A stretch of DNA of 64,000 nt from positions 248,001-312,000 of the forward strand of contig NZ_FORQ01000001.1 in the NCBI RefSeq assembly GCF_900114045.1, given 5' to 3'. The notes below the pieces were generated by a model. The model was given only the letters and a program-made list of their open reading frames with translations. It was not told the DNA's origin and made no database searches. The position numbers and the translations under genes were made by a program. This DNA comes from Kaistella treverensis (GTDB lineage Bacteria; Bacteroidota; Bacteroidia; Flavobacteriales; Weeksellaceae). Positions within the stretch are counted from its first letter, which is position 1, and every line of letters begins with the position of its first letter. Positions 50,936 through 58,767 of this stretch are shown here, one piece after another.

Positions 50936-51283
50936 ATGGTAAAAGTTCTGTACAATCATACCTGCTCCAAAAGCCGCGGAATTTTGGAATATCTGGACGA
51001 AAACGGCGTACCGTTTGAAATAATCGATTTTATTACAAATCCTTTAAGCGAGCTGGAAATCCGCACGGTTTTGAAAAAGCTGCACATCGCAGCGAAAGAT
51101 TTAATCCGCAGAAACGAAAATCTTTTTAAAGAACAGTTCAGCGACAAAAATTTAAGCGAAGATGAATGGATTGATGTCATGGTAAAAAATCCGTCACTCA
51201 TTCAGCGGCCAATTATCATTAAAGATGCCGTGGCGATGATCGCAAGACCGGTAGAACTGGCAAAATTTTTTGTTGAACCTTAA
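50936..51283 (+). CDS. arsC: ArsC/Spx family protein (arsenate-reductase-like)
   Basis: 115 residues, thioredoxin-like fold. Cys10 in YNHTCSKSRG is the catalytic position of the glutaredoxin-dependent ArsC group, and the end SLIQRPIIIKDAVAMIARP matches the family with its arginines. No other arsenic resistance gene is nearby, so the true substrate may be different. Its stop codon overlaps that of the convergent epimerase gene. Confidence 0.9.
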   Translation: MVKVLYNHTCSKSRGILEYLDENGVPFEIIDFITNPLSELEIRTVLKKLHIAAKDLIRRNENLFKEQFSDKNLSEDEWIDVMVKNPSLIQRPIIIKDAVAMIARPVELAKFFVEP

Positions 51284-52170
51284 TAGACCAAGCTTTTAAA
51301 AGCTTCTTTTAAAGCAGAATATTTAAAATCAAATCCAAGCGATTTGATTTTTTTGTTGCTGGCGCGCGTTCCTTCGAGAATAATTGAACTCATATCGCCT
51401 AAAACCGTTTGAAGTACAAAAGCCGGAACATTTAGCGGCAGGAAAAATTTTACCTGCATTTTGGCCAGATTTTTCATAAATTCTTTATTGGTCGGGATGT
51501 CATCTGCAACCGCATTAAATTTTCCGTTTACTTCAGGATTTTCTACCGCAAAAACGTACATTTTTACCAAATCGTCGAGGTGAATCCAGTTCATCCACTG
51601 GTTTCCGGAACCAACCGCAGAACCGATATTTAAAGCAACGGTTTTTCCTAAAAGCGGAAAAGCGCCGCCGTGTTTCGCTAAAACCATTGCAGTTCGTAAA
51701 CAAACTACACGATCGGAAATATCAGAAAAATCATCAGCGGATTTTTCCCAGTCAACGCAAAGTTTTGCTAAAAAATCTGCCTTTATAACGCCGGATTTTT
51801 CATCTAAAATTTCATCCGAAGTAAGGGTGCCATAATAATTAATTCCGGAAGCCGAAATAAAAGAATCTAAATGGACATTATTTTTAAGACAATAATCTTT
51901 CAGAAGTTTCGCGGCATTTACACGGCTGGCAAACATTTCTTTTCTGTAATCGTCGGTCCAGCGCTGGCTGATAGTGGCACCGGCTAAATGAATAATGCAG
52001 TCTAAGTTTTCAAAAGCCGCGTCATCGATTTTTTTCTCTTTTAGATTCCAGTAAAATTCGTCACCCTCAGGTTTTCTGCTTAAAACCCGAACGGTATGTC
52101 CTTTTTGCTGAAGATTTTCGGTTAAAGCTTTACCGATTAAACCGGTGCCGCCCGTGATTAAAATGTTCAT
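51280..52170 (-). CDS. TIGR01777 family NAD(P)-dependent epimerase
   Basis: 296 residues. Rossmann motif GGTGLIGKAL at 6-15, then the family markers IIHLAGATIS, RWTDDYRKEMFASRV, SASGINYYG and NWIHLDDLV. The last part (LNVPAFVLQTVLGDMSSIILEGTRA) is diagnostic for this SDR39U1/YfcH family. The substrate is unknown. Two bases separate it from the DUF493 gene upstream on the same strand. Confidence 0.93.
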   Translation of the reverse strand: MNILITGGTGLIGKALTENLQQKGHTVRVLSRKPEGDEFYWNLKEKKIDDAAFENLDCIIHLAGATISQRWTDDYRKEMFASRVNAAKLLKDYCLKNNVHLDSFISASGINYYGTLTSDEILDEKSGVIKADFLAKLCVDWEKSADDFSDISDRVVCLRTAMVLAKHGGAFPLLGKTVALNIGSAVGSGNQWMNWIHLDDLVKMYVFAVENPEVNGKFNAVADDIPTNKEFMKNLAKMQVKFFLPLNVPAFVLQTVLGDMSSIILEGTRASNKKIKSLGFDFKYSALKEAFKSLVY

Positions 52171-52172
52171 AG

Positions 52173-52478
52173 TTAAAGCATCATCACGCCTTCAATTTTA
52201 CCAACTTCTTTGTAAAGCCTGATCACCTGATCGGAATCCATTACAAAAGCGTTGATGCTGATCGATGTGTATTTTCCGTTAGAGCTGTCGCGCGTGGATA
52301 AAGTGAATTTCACATCATCAAAAACGCGAAAAATTTCGGTGCTTTTGGCTTCGCTGCCTTCAATTATAAATTTAAAAAGGAAATCTTCGGGAAAATTATG
52401 CGTGTGATCCAGCTTTTCCTTCAGAGAAGTGTAAAATTCTTCCGGATTTTTGCTGCTTTCGTTATCTATAATATTCAT
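52173..52478 (-). CDS. DUF493 family protein (YbeD-like)
   Basis: 101 residues, a small ferredoxin-like fold (FKFIIEGSEAKSTEIFRVF, SSNGKYTSISINAFV). Members are thought to be regulatory or lipoate-linked domains, but no role is established here. It is cotranscribed with the epimerase gene. Confidence 0.85.
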   Translation of the reverse strand: MNIIDNESSKNPEEFYTSLKEKLDHTHNFPEDFLFKFIIEGSEAKSTEIFRVFDDVKFTLSTRDSSNGKYTSISINAFVMDSDQVIRLYKEVGKIEGVMML

Positions 52479-52503
52479 TTTGCAAGTTTTAATTAAAATA
52501 ATA

Positions 52504-52526
52504 AAAACCCGACCAAAGGCCGGATT
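52504..52526 (-). terminator. Terminator after the DUF4197 gene
   Basis: On the minus strand CCGGCC and GGTCGG pair around TTT, followed by GTTTTTATT. Confidence 0.7.
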
Positions 52527-52552
52527 TTCAAATTTACGTATTTAATAATATA

Positions 52553-53233
52553 TTATTTTGCGCCGCTCAGCGAGTTCATAATCGCTGCTGAGTTTTGCTG
52601 TTCGTGACTTTCAATAATGTTGAAAAGTCCGTTCACCATTTGCTGTGCTGCAAATTTGCTTATTCCGCTGGTGAGTCCGTTATTGGTTTGTCCACCGAAA
52701 ATTCCGCTCAAAAGATTGGTGCCGGTAAGCGCAGAATTCAGCGACTGTACCAAACCAAATTCATTCAGTTTTGCATCAACTTTCGGCGCTATTGCCAACA
52801 TCAGCTGTTCTGAAGTTTTTTCGCGCAAAATTTGTGTTGCGGCGCCGCTTCCGCCCTGTAAAATTCTGGCTGCATCATCTGCGGTTAAAGAATTTACAGC
52901 ATTTACCAAAATCGGTCGCGAAGTTTCTACGGTAAAAGCAGCAGCTTCAGCGATATATTCTTTTTCTTTCTGAACCAAACTGTTCAGACCAAGTTTCTGT
53001 AAAGTATTGTTGAGGTCGCGCAATTGCGACGGAAGCGCAGCATCGATGAGATTATTTGCAAGGAAGCTGTTTTTGTCGCCGAAAATATTAAGACCTTTGG
53101 TGATACCACCTAAAAGAATCTGTTTTAAAACCGCGATGCCCACTGCCGAAGTAGCTAAAGCAACGCAGGATTGCGCTGTGGTACCGATAGTTGCAACTGC
53201 CATGGTTGCCACTAATATTGTATTTCTATTCAT
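52553..53233 (-). CDS. DUF4197 family exported protein
   Basis: 226 residues. Signal sequence with a possible lipobox (TTAQSC, Cys23), then a helical protein with the family segments GLNIFGDKNSFLANNLI, ALPSQLRDLNNTLQKLG, and AAPKVDAKLNEFG-like sequence near the end. Common in Bacteroidota and Proteobacteria, function unknown. Single gene. Confidence 0.88.
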   Translation of the reverse strand: MNRNTILVATMAVATIGTTAQSCVALATSAVGIAVLKQILLGGITKGLNIFGDKNSFLANNLIDAALPSQLRDLNNTLQKLGLNSLVQKEKEYIAEAAAFTVETSRPILVNAVNSLTADDAARILQGGSGAATQILREKTSEQLMLAIAPKVDAKLNEFGLVQSLNSALTGTNLLSGIFGGQTNNGLTSGISKFAAQQMVNGLFNIIESHEQQNSAAIMNSLSGAK

Positions 53234-53277
53234 AATATTTGTATTTTGATTTATCGATGCATCACAAATAGCACGCC

Positions 53278-53315
53278 AAAAAATATGGTGCTAAAACGGC
53301 CTTTTTTTTCCAATT
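53278..53315. repeat. Hairpin-family copy between divergent genes
   Basis: AAAAATATGGTGCTAAAACG followed by GCC and a long T run, ending CCAATTT. It lies between the divergent DUF4197 and glutamate-synthase-like genes. Confidence 0.45.
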
Positions 53316-53380
53316 TCTAAATTCGCAATTTTTTATCCCTTTTTCGGCGCCGTGCGGTTTTTTTATCGGTTTATTATTGG

Positions 53381-53388
53381 TAATTTTG
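53381..53388 (+). promoter_or_regulatory. -7 promoter box (TAATTTTG)
   Basis: Matches TAnnTTTG 24 bases before ATG 53413. An earlier start at 53377 would overlap the box. Confidence 0.42.
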
Positions 53389-53412
53389 CAGAAAATACAA
53401 AATAAAATTATA

Positions 53413-54933
53413 ATGAGAGACAAGTTCATTAAGTGGGGAATTGTAATACTGGTGGTCACCTGGGCAATTGCTATTTTGATTAAAACCCACTATTGGATTC
53501 CCATCTTACTTACCGCCATTTACGCTTTGGGACTGTACAACAGCTTCCAGAAAAAACATGCAATCCTGCGAAATTTCCCCGTGATCGGTTATTTCCGATA
53601 TATTTTTGAAGGAATTTCACCCGAAATGCAGCAATATTTTATTGAAAGAGAAACCGACGGAAAACCATTTCCGCGAAACCAACGTTCAGCAGCGTACCGA
53701 CGCTCCAAAAACATCAGCGATACGGTACCTTTCGGAACTCAGCTGGAAATTAATAACAGACATTACGAAGGAATCAAACATTCCATTTACGCAAAATCAC
53801 CGGCGGAAGAATTACCTACGGTTTTGGTTGGTGGTGTAGACTGTAAACAAAAATACAAAGCATCTTTGTTCAATATTTCCGCGATGAGTTTCGGCTCGTT
53901 AAGTGACCGCGCTCAGATTTCCCTAAACAGAGGAGCCAAAAAAGGTGGATTTTTCCACAATACCGGCGAAGGTGGAATTTCACCTTACCATTTGCAAGGT
54001 GGTGATCTTTGCTGGCAAATCGGAACCGGATATTTCGGCTGCCGCGATGACCATGGAAATTTTTCACCGGAAATTTTTCAGAAAAATGTGTCTTTACCTA
54101 GTGTAAAATTGATCGAGATCAAGATTTCTCAAGGTGCAAAACCGGGACATGGTGGAGTTTTACCAGGTTCTAAAAATACACCGGAAATCGCCGCAATCCG
54201 TCACGTACAACCAGGAATGACCATTATTTCGCCGCCGTCGCATTCAGCCTTTTCAGATGCTGCAGGAATGTTGCGTTTTGTGAAACAGCTGCGCGATCTT
54301 TCAGAAGGGAAACCGGTAGGAATTAAATTATGTATTGGCGATACCAAAGAATTTGAAGACATCTGCGTTCAGATGAATGTCCTGAAAATTTATCCGGATT
54401 TCATCACCGTTGATGGTGCTGAAGGTGGAACAGGAGCCGCGCCGCCGGAATTTTCGGATGGAGTAGGAATGCCGCTGGAACCGGCTTTGATTTTCGTGAA
54501 TAAAACTTTAACCAACTTCAACGTTCGCGACAAATTGAAAGTAATCGCAAGCGGTAAAGTTTTAACCTCGCTTGACATTCTGCGCGCTATCGCAATGGGC
54601 GCTGATATGTGTAACAACGCGCGCGGATTTATGTTTGCGCTCGGCTGTATTCAGGCTTTGCGCTGTAATACGAACACTTGCCCGACCGGCGTTGCGACAC
54701 AGGACAAAATGCTCATTAAAGGTCTTGATGTAACCGATAAAAGCGAAAGAGTGTACCACTTCCACAAAAATACTTTAAGAACGTGTAACGAGCTGATTGC
54801 GGCTGCCGGAAGAACGTCGTACGAAGAAGTGGATGCGAGCATGTTTATGCGCGGCGACGAGTTTGAACACCTTGCCGATTATTATTTCCCAGATATTTTA
54901 GGAAACGTAAAAGCGCCTGTTCACCGTTATTAA
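53413..54933 (+). CDS. FMN-binding glutamate-synthase-like membrane protein
   Basis: 506 residues from ATG 53413. Two membrane helices at the start (about 7-48) precede a TIM barrel of the glutamate synthase family with FMN and iron-sulfur sites: MSFGSLSDRAQISLNRGA, GAKPGHGGVLPG, DGAEGGTGAAPPEF and the cysteines in CIQALRCNTNTCPTG. There is no amidotransferase domain, so it does not use glutamine directly; the electron donor and substrate are unknown. The gene stands alone. Confidence 0.9.
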   Translation: MRDKFIKWGIVILVVTWAIAILIKTHYWIPILLTAIYALGLYNSFQKKHAILRNFPVIGYFRYIFEGISPEMQQYFIERETDGKPFPRNQRSAAYRRSKNISDTVPFGTQLEINNRHYEGIKHSIYAKSPAEELPTVLVGGVDCKQKYKASLFNISAMSFGSLSDRAQISLNRGAKKGGFFHNTGEGGISPYHLQGGDLCWQIGTGYFGCRDDHGNFSPEIFQKNVSLPSVKLIEIKISQGAKPGHGGVLPGSKNTPEIAAIRHVQPGMTIISPPSHSAFSDAAGMLRFVKQLRDLSEGKPVGIKLCIGDTKEFEDICVQMNVLKIYPDFITVDGAEGGTGAAPPEFSDGVGMPLEPALIFVNKTLTNFNVRDKLKVIASGKVLTSLDILRAIAMGADMCNNARGFMFALGCIQALRCNTNTCPTGVATQDKMLIKGLDVTDKSERVYHFHKNTLRTCNELIAAAGRTSYEEVDASMFMRGDEFEHLADYYFPDILGNVKAPVHRY

Positions 54934-54944
54934 AATTTAAACAA

Positions 54945-54980
54945 AAATAAAAGCTCTGGAAATTGATCCGGAGCTTTTTT
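54945..54980. terminator. Terminator after the FMN protein gene
   Basis: AAAGCTCTGG and CCGGAGCTTT pair around AAATTGAT, followed by TTTTTT. Confidence 0.85.
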
Positions 54981-55009
54981 TTGGGCCTTATTTGAGCGGA
55001 TTTTCCAGA

Positions 55010-55165
55010 AATCTAATTCAGAAAAAAATGCCTGAAAAGCCGGTAATTTTTTAAAAGTAAACCACAAAAGCTTGCATCAAAAATTTATTTATTCGGCGTT
55101 ATTTACCCTTATTTTGCTGAAATTTAATTCAGAAAAAAATGCCCGAAAAGCCTGTAATTTCAGCT
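55010..55165. repeat. Direct repeat in the gap before rplI
   Basis: Two copies of about 40 bases (about 55013-55053 and 55122-55162), both starting with TAATTCAGAAAAAAATGCC and continuing GAAAAGCC(G/T)GTAATTT, 110 bases apart. Each contains a hairpin-family core. Between 55165 and 55222 follow short related words (CAATTGTCAACTTTCAACTC, CTGACTACTGCCCACTG). There is no gene in this 338-base gap. Confidence 0.6.
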
Positions 55166-55221
55166 ATCAATTGTCAACTTTCAACTCCAAAAACTGACTA
55201 CTGCCCACTGAAAACTAAAAC

Positions 55222-55260
55222 AAAAAAATCCGGCATCAATGATACCGGATTTTTTTATTT
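55222..55260 (-). terminator. Terminator of the rpsF-rpsR-rplI operon
   Basis: AATCCGG and CCGGATT pair around the ATCAATGAT loop region, with A run and T run flanks on either side; on the minus strand it follows rplI. Confidence 0.82.
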
Positions 55261-55271
55261 TAAAAGAGCGA

Positions 55272-55796
55272 TTAAGCTTCTTCAGTCGGAGTTTCCTCTT
55301 GCTGTGCTTTCGGTTTTGCCGGAGCTGCTTTTGGTTCTACAACCGGTGGTGCATCAGATACAACATCGAATTCATAGCTGTGCTCTACATTTCTGTGAAG
55401 TCTGATCAATGCTGTGAATTTACCAGTTCTCTTAATATTGTTCCCTGGAATTTTGATGTATTTTTTATCTACCTGTACACCTGCTTTAGATAATTCTTCA
55501 GAAAGGTTTGCGTTGTTGATAGAACCAAACAGTTTATCACCTGCACCAACTTTGGTAGCGATGGTAATGTTTGTTTTTTTCAACTGATCTACTGTTGCGT
55601 TAGCTGCAGCAACCAATTTCGCTTCCTCTTCTTTTCTTGCTTCTAAAGTGGCTTCTAAGTCTGCTTTATTTTTTGGAGTTGCCAATACTGCAACACCTTG
55701 AGGCAATAAGAAGTTTCTTGCGTAACCTGGCTTTACACTTACCGTGTCGAATTCAAGACCTAAGTTTTCTACGTCTTTTTTTAGGATAATGTCCAT
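55272..55796 (-). CDS. rplI: 50S ribosomal protein L9
   Basis: 174 residues. The N-terminal rRNA-binding domain is clear (MDIILKKDVENLG, VSVKPGYARNFLLPQGVAVLAT), joined by a long helix to the C-terminal domain (VGAGDKLFGSINNANLSEEL). The last about 25 residues are Pro/Ala/Glu-rich, an extension seen in Bacteroidota (bacterial L9 is usually about 150). Last gene of the operon. Confidence 0.97.
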   Translation of the reverse strand: MDIILKKDVENLGLEFDTVSVKPGYARNFLLPQGVAVLATPKNKADLEATLEARKEEEAKLVAAANATVDQLKKTNITIATKVGAGDKLFGSINNANLSEELSKAGVQVDKKYIKIPGNNIKRTGKFTALIRLHRNVEHSYEFDVVSDAPPVVEPKAAPAKPKAQQEETPTEEA

Positions 55797-55878
55797 TGTT
55801 GTTGTCCTTTTTTATTTAGAAGTTAGATTTTAGACGCTGGCGAACCAACAGCCAATAACCAACAACCAATGATTAATG
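55797..55878. repeat. Short-word repeat spacer within the ribosomal protein operon
   Basis: 82 bases between rpsR and rplI with degenerate words: AGAAGTTAGATTTTAGA, then CCAACAGCCAATAACC, AACAACCAATG and ATTAATG. Such spacers look like decayed tandem repeats; no hairpin or gene is seen. Confidence 0.4.
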
Positions 55879-56181
55879 TTATTTTAATAAATCTGCTACG
55901 TAAGGCATCATTGCCAAATGTCTTGCTCTTTTAATAGCTGCAGATACTTTTCTTTGGTATTTCAAAGAAGTTCCTGTATATCTTCTTGGTAAAATTTTAC
56001 CTTGCTCGTTAACGAACTGAAGTAAGAAGTTAGGATCTTTGTAATCTACGTGTTTGATACCGTATTTTTTAAATCTACAGTATTTTTTGTCAGATTTTGT
56101 GTTGATGTCTACCGGAGTTAAAAATCTTACTTCAGATTCACCACCTGCTGAGGCTTGTTTAGCCATATCATCTATTGCCAT
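55879..56181 (-). CDS. rpsR: 30S ribosomal protein S18
   Basis: 100 residues. Conserved end part: [49 protein letters not shown]. The N-terminal about 25 residues before VRFLTPV are longer than in E. coli S18 (75 residues), as is usual in this phylum. Middle gene of the operon. Confidence 0.96.
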   Translation of the reverse strand: MAIDDMAKQASAGGESEVRFLTPVDINTKSDKKYCRFKKYGIKHVDYKDPNFLLQFVNEQGKILPRRYTGTSLKYQRKVSAAIKRARHLAMMPYVADLLK

Positions 56182-56204
56182 TGTTCTTTTTTTTGAGGGT
56201 TAAA

Positions 56205-56546
56205 TTAAACTTTTGCAGTTTTTACTTTGGTTCTTCTTGTCACTGCATATTCGATCGCGTGCTTGTCAAGTTTTGTAGTAAGGTAACGGATTACTCTTTC
56301 GTCACGCTTAAACATCAACTCTAAATCTGCAACCACAGTTCCTTCACCTTTAAACTCGATCAAAGTGTAAAAACCATTCTTTTTTAATTGAATTGGATAA
56401 GCCAATTTTTTCAGTCCCCAGTTTTCTTTGGCAACGATTTCGCAATTGTTAGATTTTAAAAGATCTTCAACTTTTTTTACTGCTTCCTCCACCTGTGCGT
56501 CAGATAGAACGGGAGTTAAAATGAAAACAGTTTCGTAATTGTTCAT
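56205..56546 (-). CDS. rpsF: 30S ribosomal protein S6
   Basis: 113 residues. Ferredoxin-like fold with [36 protein letters not shown] and [14 protein letters not shown]. First gene of rpsF-rpsR-rplI; the single-strand-binding protein gene that often sits in this operon in other bacteria is absent. Confidence 0.96.
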   Translation of the reverse strand: MNNYETVFILTPVLSDAQVEEAVKKVEDLLKSNNCEIVAKENWGLKKLAYPIQLKKNGFYTLIEFKGEGTVVADLELMFKRDERVIRYLTTKLDKHAIEYAVTRRTKVKTAKV

Positions 56547-56580
56547 AATGTTAATTAAAATTGTTAATTATTTCGAGGTG

Positions 56581-56611
56581 CAAAAATATAACTTCTTTTG
56601 CTAACATGCAA
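56581..56611 (-). promoter_or_regulatory. Complete promoter (TTG, 20 bases, TATTTTTG) for rpsF operon
   Basis: On the minus strand TTG (56609-56611) and TATTTTTG (56581-56588) stand 20 bases apart, the same arrangement as at recR. The leader would be about 30 bases long. Confidence 0.58.
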
Positions 56612-56717
56612 GATACTGAAGGAATTTAAAGCACTTTCGAAATTAAATTCGGTGCTGAATTTTCGTTATTGAGCAAAATCTCAAAAAAATGCCGTTTTAG
56701 CGGGTAATTTTTTTTGA

Positions 56718-57470
56718 TTAGCTGATAAAATCTTTTACGCGCGAAGTCGCCATTTGGTTTTCATTAATCCAATCCAGAAAACGCTCAAGTTTCAGCTGCA
56801 TCGCTTTTCCGCTTTTTAATTTTCTAAAAAATGGCAGCTGGAACGGCAGATTTTTCACATTTCCAAATTGCCAGGAATTTAAATTTACCAAAACAAAATC
56901 GTCTCTTTTTACCGTTTCTACCACCATATTCCGGTAATAAATAAACGGAACCAGCTGAAAAACCAAATCGTCGTACGGCATTTGCGAATACGGCGAAATG
57001 CTTTGGTAGAGTAGTGTCAATCCATTTTCTTCCTTCAAAGGCGCTTTTCGCGCAAGTTTTTTCAGCGGAAAAGAAAGTTTCTGATCATCGATGTATGAAA
57101 TATAATTAAACTGAAGTTTTTTCAGCGCGCTCACCTCAAAAGCATTTTCGTTTACGCGGATTCCGCGCACATTTTTTCCAATTAAATCTTCCGTCCATTT
57201 TTTCGCGGCTTCTATTTCTTCCAAACTTGAATTTTGGTGAAAAAAAGCAATTTCATGACCTTCATTTCGCATTTGTTTCAGCAGATTTTCCATTTTGGCC
57301 AAAAGTGAAATCTCCACAAAAAATGTCGCGGAAATTTCAGCTTGTTCCAAACTTTTTAAAATGGTTTTCGTCGTCACAATTGCAAATTCTACCGGCTCTA
57401 CAGCAGTTTTTTCCGTTTTTTGCTTGTAACTGAAATCGTTCGCTAGAATATTGAAAGTCAGTAAAATCAT
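56718..57470 (-). CDS. Polysaccharide-deacetylase-like protein, probably inactive
   Basis: 250 residues with the outline of a NodB-type deacetylase: ILLTFN (5-7), ISATFFVEISLL (47-57) and GHEIAFFHQN (71-80). In active enzymes the first motif is TFDDG or TFDVE with a catalytic Asp, and the third is a HSxxH-type zinc site. Here Asp is replaced by Asn7, and the histidine pair is not formed. The second half is degenerate too. The protein may be a pseudo-enzyme or have taken a new role; I cannot name a substrate. The gene stands alone. Confidence 0.7.
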   Translation of the reverse strand: MILLTFNILANDFSYKQKTEKTAVEPVEFAIVTTKTILKSLEQAEISATFFVEISLLAKMENLLKQMRNEGHEIAFFHQNSSLEEIEAAKKWTEDLIGKNVRGIRVNENAFEVSALKKLQFNYISYIDDQKLSFPLKKLARKAPLKEENGLTLLYQSISPYSQMPYDDLVFQLVPFIYYRNMVVETVKRDDFVLVNLNSWQFGNVKNLPFQLPFFRKLKSGKAMQLKLERFLDWINENQMATSRVKDFIS

Positions 57471-57484
57471 TTCAGAAAGATAAT

Positions 57485-57521
57485 AAAAAAAGTCTGCAAA
57501 TTTGAGTATTGCAGACTTTTT
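57485..57521 (-). terminator. Terminator after the threonine-dehydrogenase-like gene
   Basis: AAAAGTCTGCAA and TTGCAGACTTTTT pair around ATTTGAGTA. Confidence 0.85.
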
Positions 57522-57536
57522 GCGTTTTTGTAAAAT

Positions 57537-58502
57537 TTAATTTTTTTGCAGTTTTACCTTCAGATTTTTCAGCATGTCTTTCGTCATTTCGCTGATGTCA
57601 TAATCGTAAGTTAAGCTCCAATCTTTTTTCGCCACTGAATCGTCAATCGACGCCGGCCACGAATCTGCAATCTGCTGCCGGAAATCCGGCTGGTAATCAA
57701 TGCTGAAATCCGGCATTTCTTTCTGAATTTCTGCCGCCAATTCTTTCGGCGTAAAAGACAAGCCACCCAAATTGTACGAAGTGTGCACACTTAAATCTTC
57801 TTTCGGCGCTGCCATAAGTTTCAGCGTCGCGTTGATCGCATCTTCCATGTAAAGCATTGGCATTCCGGTATTTTCGGCGATAAAACTCGTGTATTTTCCC
57901 GATTCTACAGCTTCATAAAAAATTTCCACTGCATAATCAGTTGTGCCGCCACCTGCCGGAGTTTTCCAGGAAATTAAGCCCGGATAGCGAATACTGCGCA
58001 CGTCCACGCCATATTTATCAAAATAATATTCACACCATTTTTCGCCCGCCATTTTCGAGATTCCGTACACCGTTGTTGGGTTCAAAACTACTTCCTGACC
58101 CACATTTTCTTTTGGAATTCCTTTCCCAAAAACCGCGATGGAGCTCGGCCAGAAAATCTTCTGTATCAAACCTTCTTTTGCCATTTCACAAAACTGAATC
58201 AACGGTTCCAAATTCAGTTTCCAGGCGAAAAGCGGCTGTTTTTCCGACGTTCCGGACAGTAACGACGCAAGGTGGTAAACGGTTGTAATTTCGTAATCTT
58301 TAATCACCTGGCGCACCAGCTGCGTGTTGGTAACGTCCATTCTTTCATAAAATCCCGCGGAAGTCAGGCTTTTGTCCCAGCGGTCCAGTCCGGATGCAAC
58401 CACATTTTCCGCGCCGTGTATTTCCACCAGGCGGTTTGTAAGTTCAGTTCCGATTTGGCCCAGAGCGCCTGTAATAAGTGTTTTTTCCGTGTGAGATTCC
58501 AT
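57537..58502 (-). CDS. NAD-dependent epimerase, L-threonine 3-dehydrogenase type
   Basis: 321 residues, extended SDR. Rossmann motif GALGQIGTEL (about 12-21), TVYHLASLLSG, the active-site pair TVYGISKMAGE, and YPGLISWKTPAGGGTTDYAVEIF. The last two elements are typical of the short-chain L-threonine dehydrogenases of Bacteroidota and archaea (threonine to 2-amino-3-ketobutyrate). No 2-amino-3-ketobutyrate ligase gene is next to it in this window. Confidence 0.9.
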   Translation of the reverse strand: MESHTEKTLITGALGQIGTELTNRLVEIHGAENVVASGLDRWDKSLTSAGFYERMDVTNTQLVRQVIKDYEITTVYHLASLLSGTSEKQPLFAWKLNLEPLIQFCEMAKEGLIQKIFWPSSIAVFGKGIPKENVGQEVVLNPTTVYGISKMAGEKWCEYYFDKYGVDVRSIRYPGLISWKTPAGGGTTDYAVEIFYEAVESGKYTSFIAENTGMPMLYMEDAINATLKLMAAPKEDLSVHTSYNLGGLSFTPKELAAEIQKEMPDFSIDYQPDFRQQIADSWPASIDDSVAKKDWSLTYDYDISEMTKDMLKNLKVKLQKN

Positions 58503-58522
58503 GCGTTGATTTTAGATTTCCA

Positions 58523-58530
58523 CAAATTTA
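58523..58530 (-). promoter_or_regulatory. -7 promoter box (TAAATTTG)
   Basis: Matches TAnnTTTG on the minus strand 20 bases before the epimerase start. Confidence 0.42.
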
Positions 58531-58534
58531 GAAA

Positions 58535-58575
58535 AATCGCTTAAAATTACCCGTTTTTAGGCGGAATTTTTTGGG
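58535..58575. repeat. Hairpin-family copy between divergent genes
   Basis: CGCTTAAAATTACCCG is followed by TTTTTAGGCGGAATTTTTTGGG. The copy is poorly paired and stands between the divergent epimerase and ggt genes. Confidence 0.4.
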
Positions 58576-58617
58576 TGACATTTAACGGCTTCTAAAGATA
58601 ATTTTCTTATTTTTTTT

Positions 58618-58712
58618 GGGCGACAACTTCCGTCTTCCGTTCCCGCTTTTTTGCTCCGCTGCGCTCCGCAAAAAGAGCTCCACTCAAGCCGGGTCGCGGT
58701 AACCGCACCAAA
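58618..58712. repeat. GC-rich dispersed intergenic repeat
   Basis: A GC-rich block starting GGGCGACAACTTCCGTCTTC, with a stem TTTTTGC...GCAAAAA around CTCCGCTGCGCTCC in the middle, then GAGCTCCACTCAAGCCGGGT. From memory, related blocks recur in intergenic gaps of flavobacteria. It stands just upstream of the ggt promoter box and makes the ggt frame look longer than it is. Confidence 0.5.
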
Positions 58713-58744
58713 AAAAATTAGCGGCTATTTGGGCATTTTTTTCC

Positions 58745-58752
58745 TAATTTTG
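58745..58752 (+). promoter_or_regulatory. -7 promoter box (TAATTTTG) for ggt
   Basis: Matches TAnnTTTG 15 bases before ATG 58768; it excludes the longer start at 58651. Confidence 0.45.
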
Positions 58753-58767
58753 GTAAAATTCTTCAGC

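Noticed and set aside
50936-51283. An arsenic resistance operon
   Set aside because: Only the ArsC-like gene is present; no arsR, arsB or acr3 gene is adjacent.
54934-55271. A CRISPR-like array in the repeat region before rplI
   Set aside because: There are only two copies with a single 70-base interval and no cas genes nearby.
58651-58767. Longer N-terminus of gamma-glutamyltransferase (39 more residues)
   Set aside because: It would be translated from the GC-rich repeat and would bury the signal peptide; the promoter box at 58745 lies inside it.
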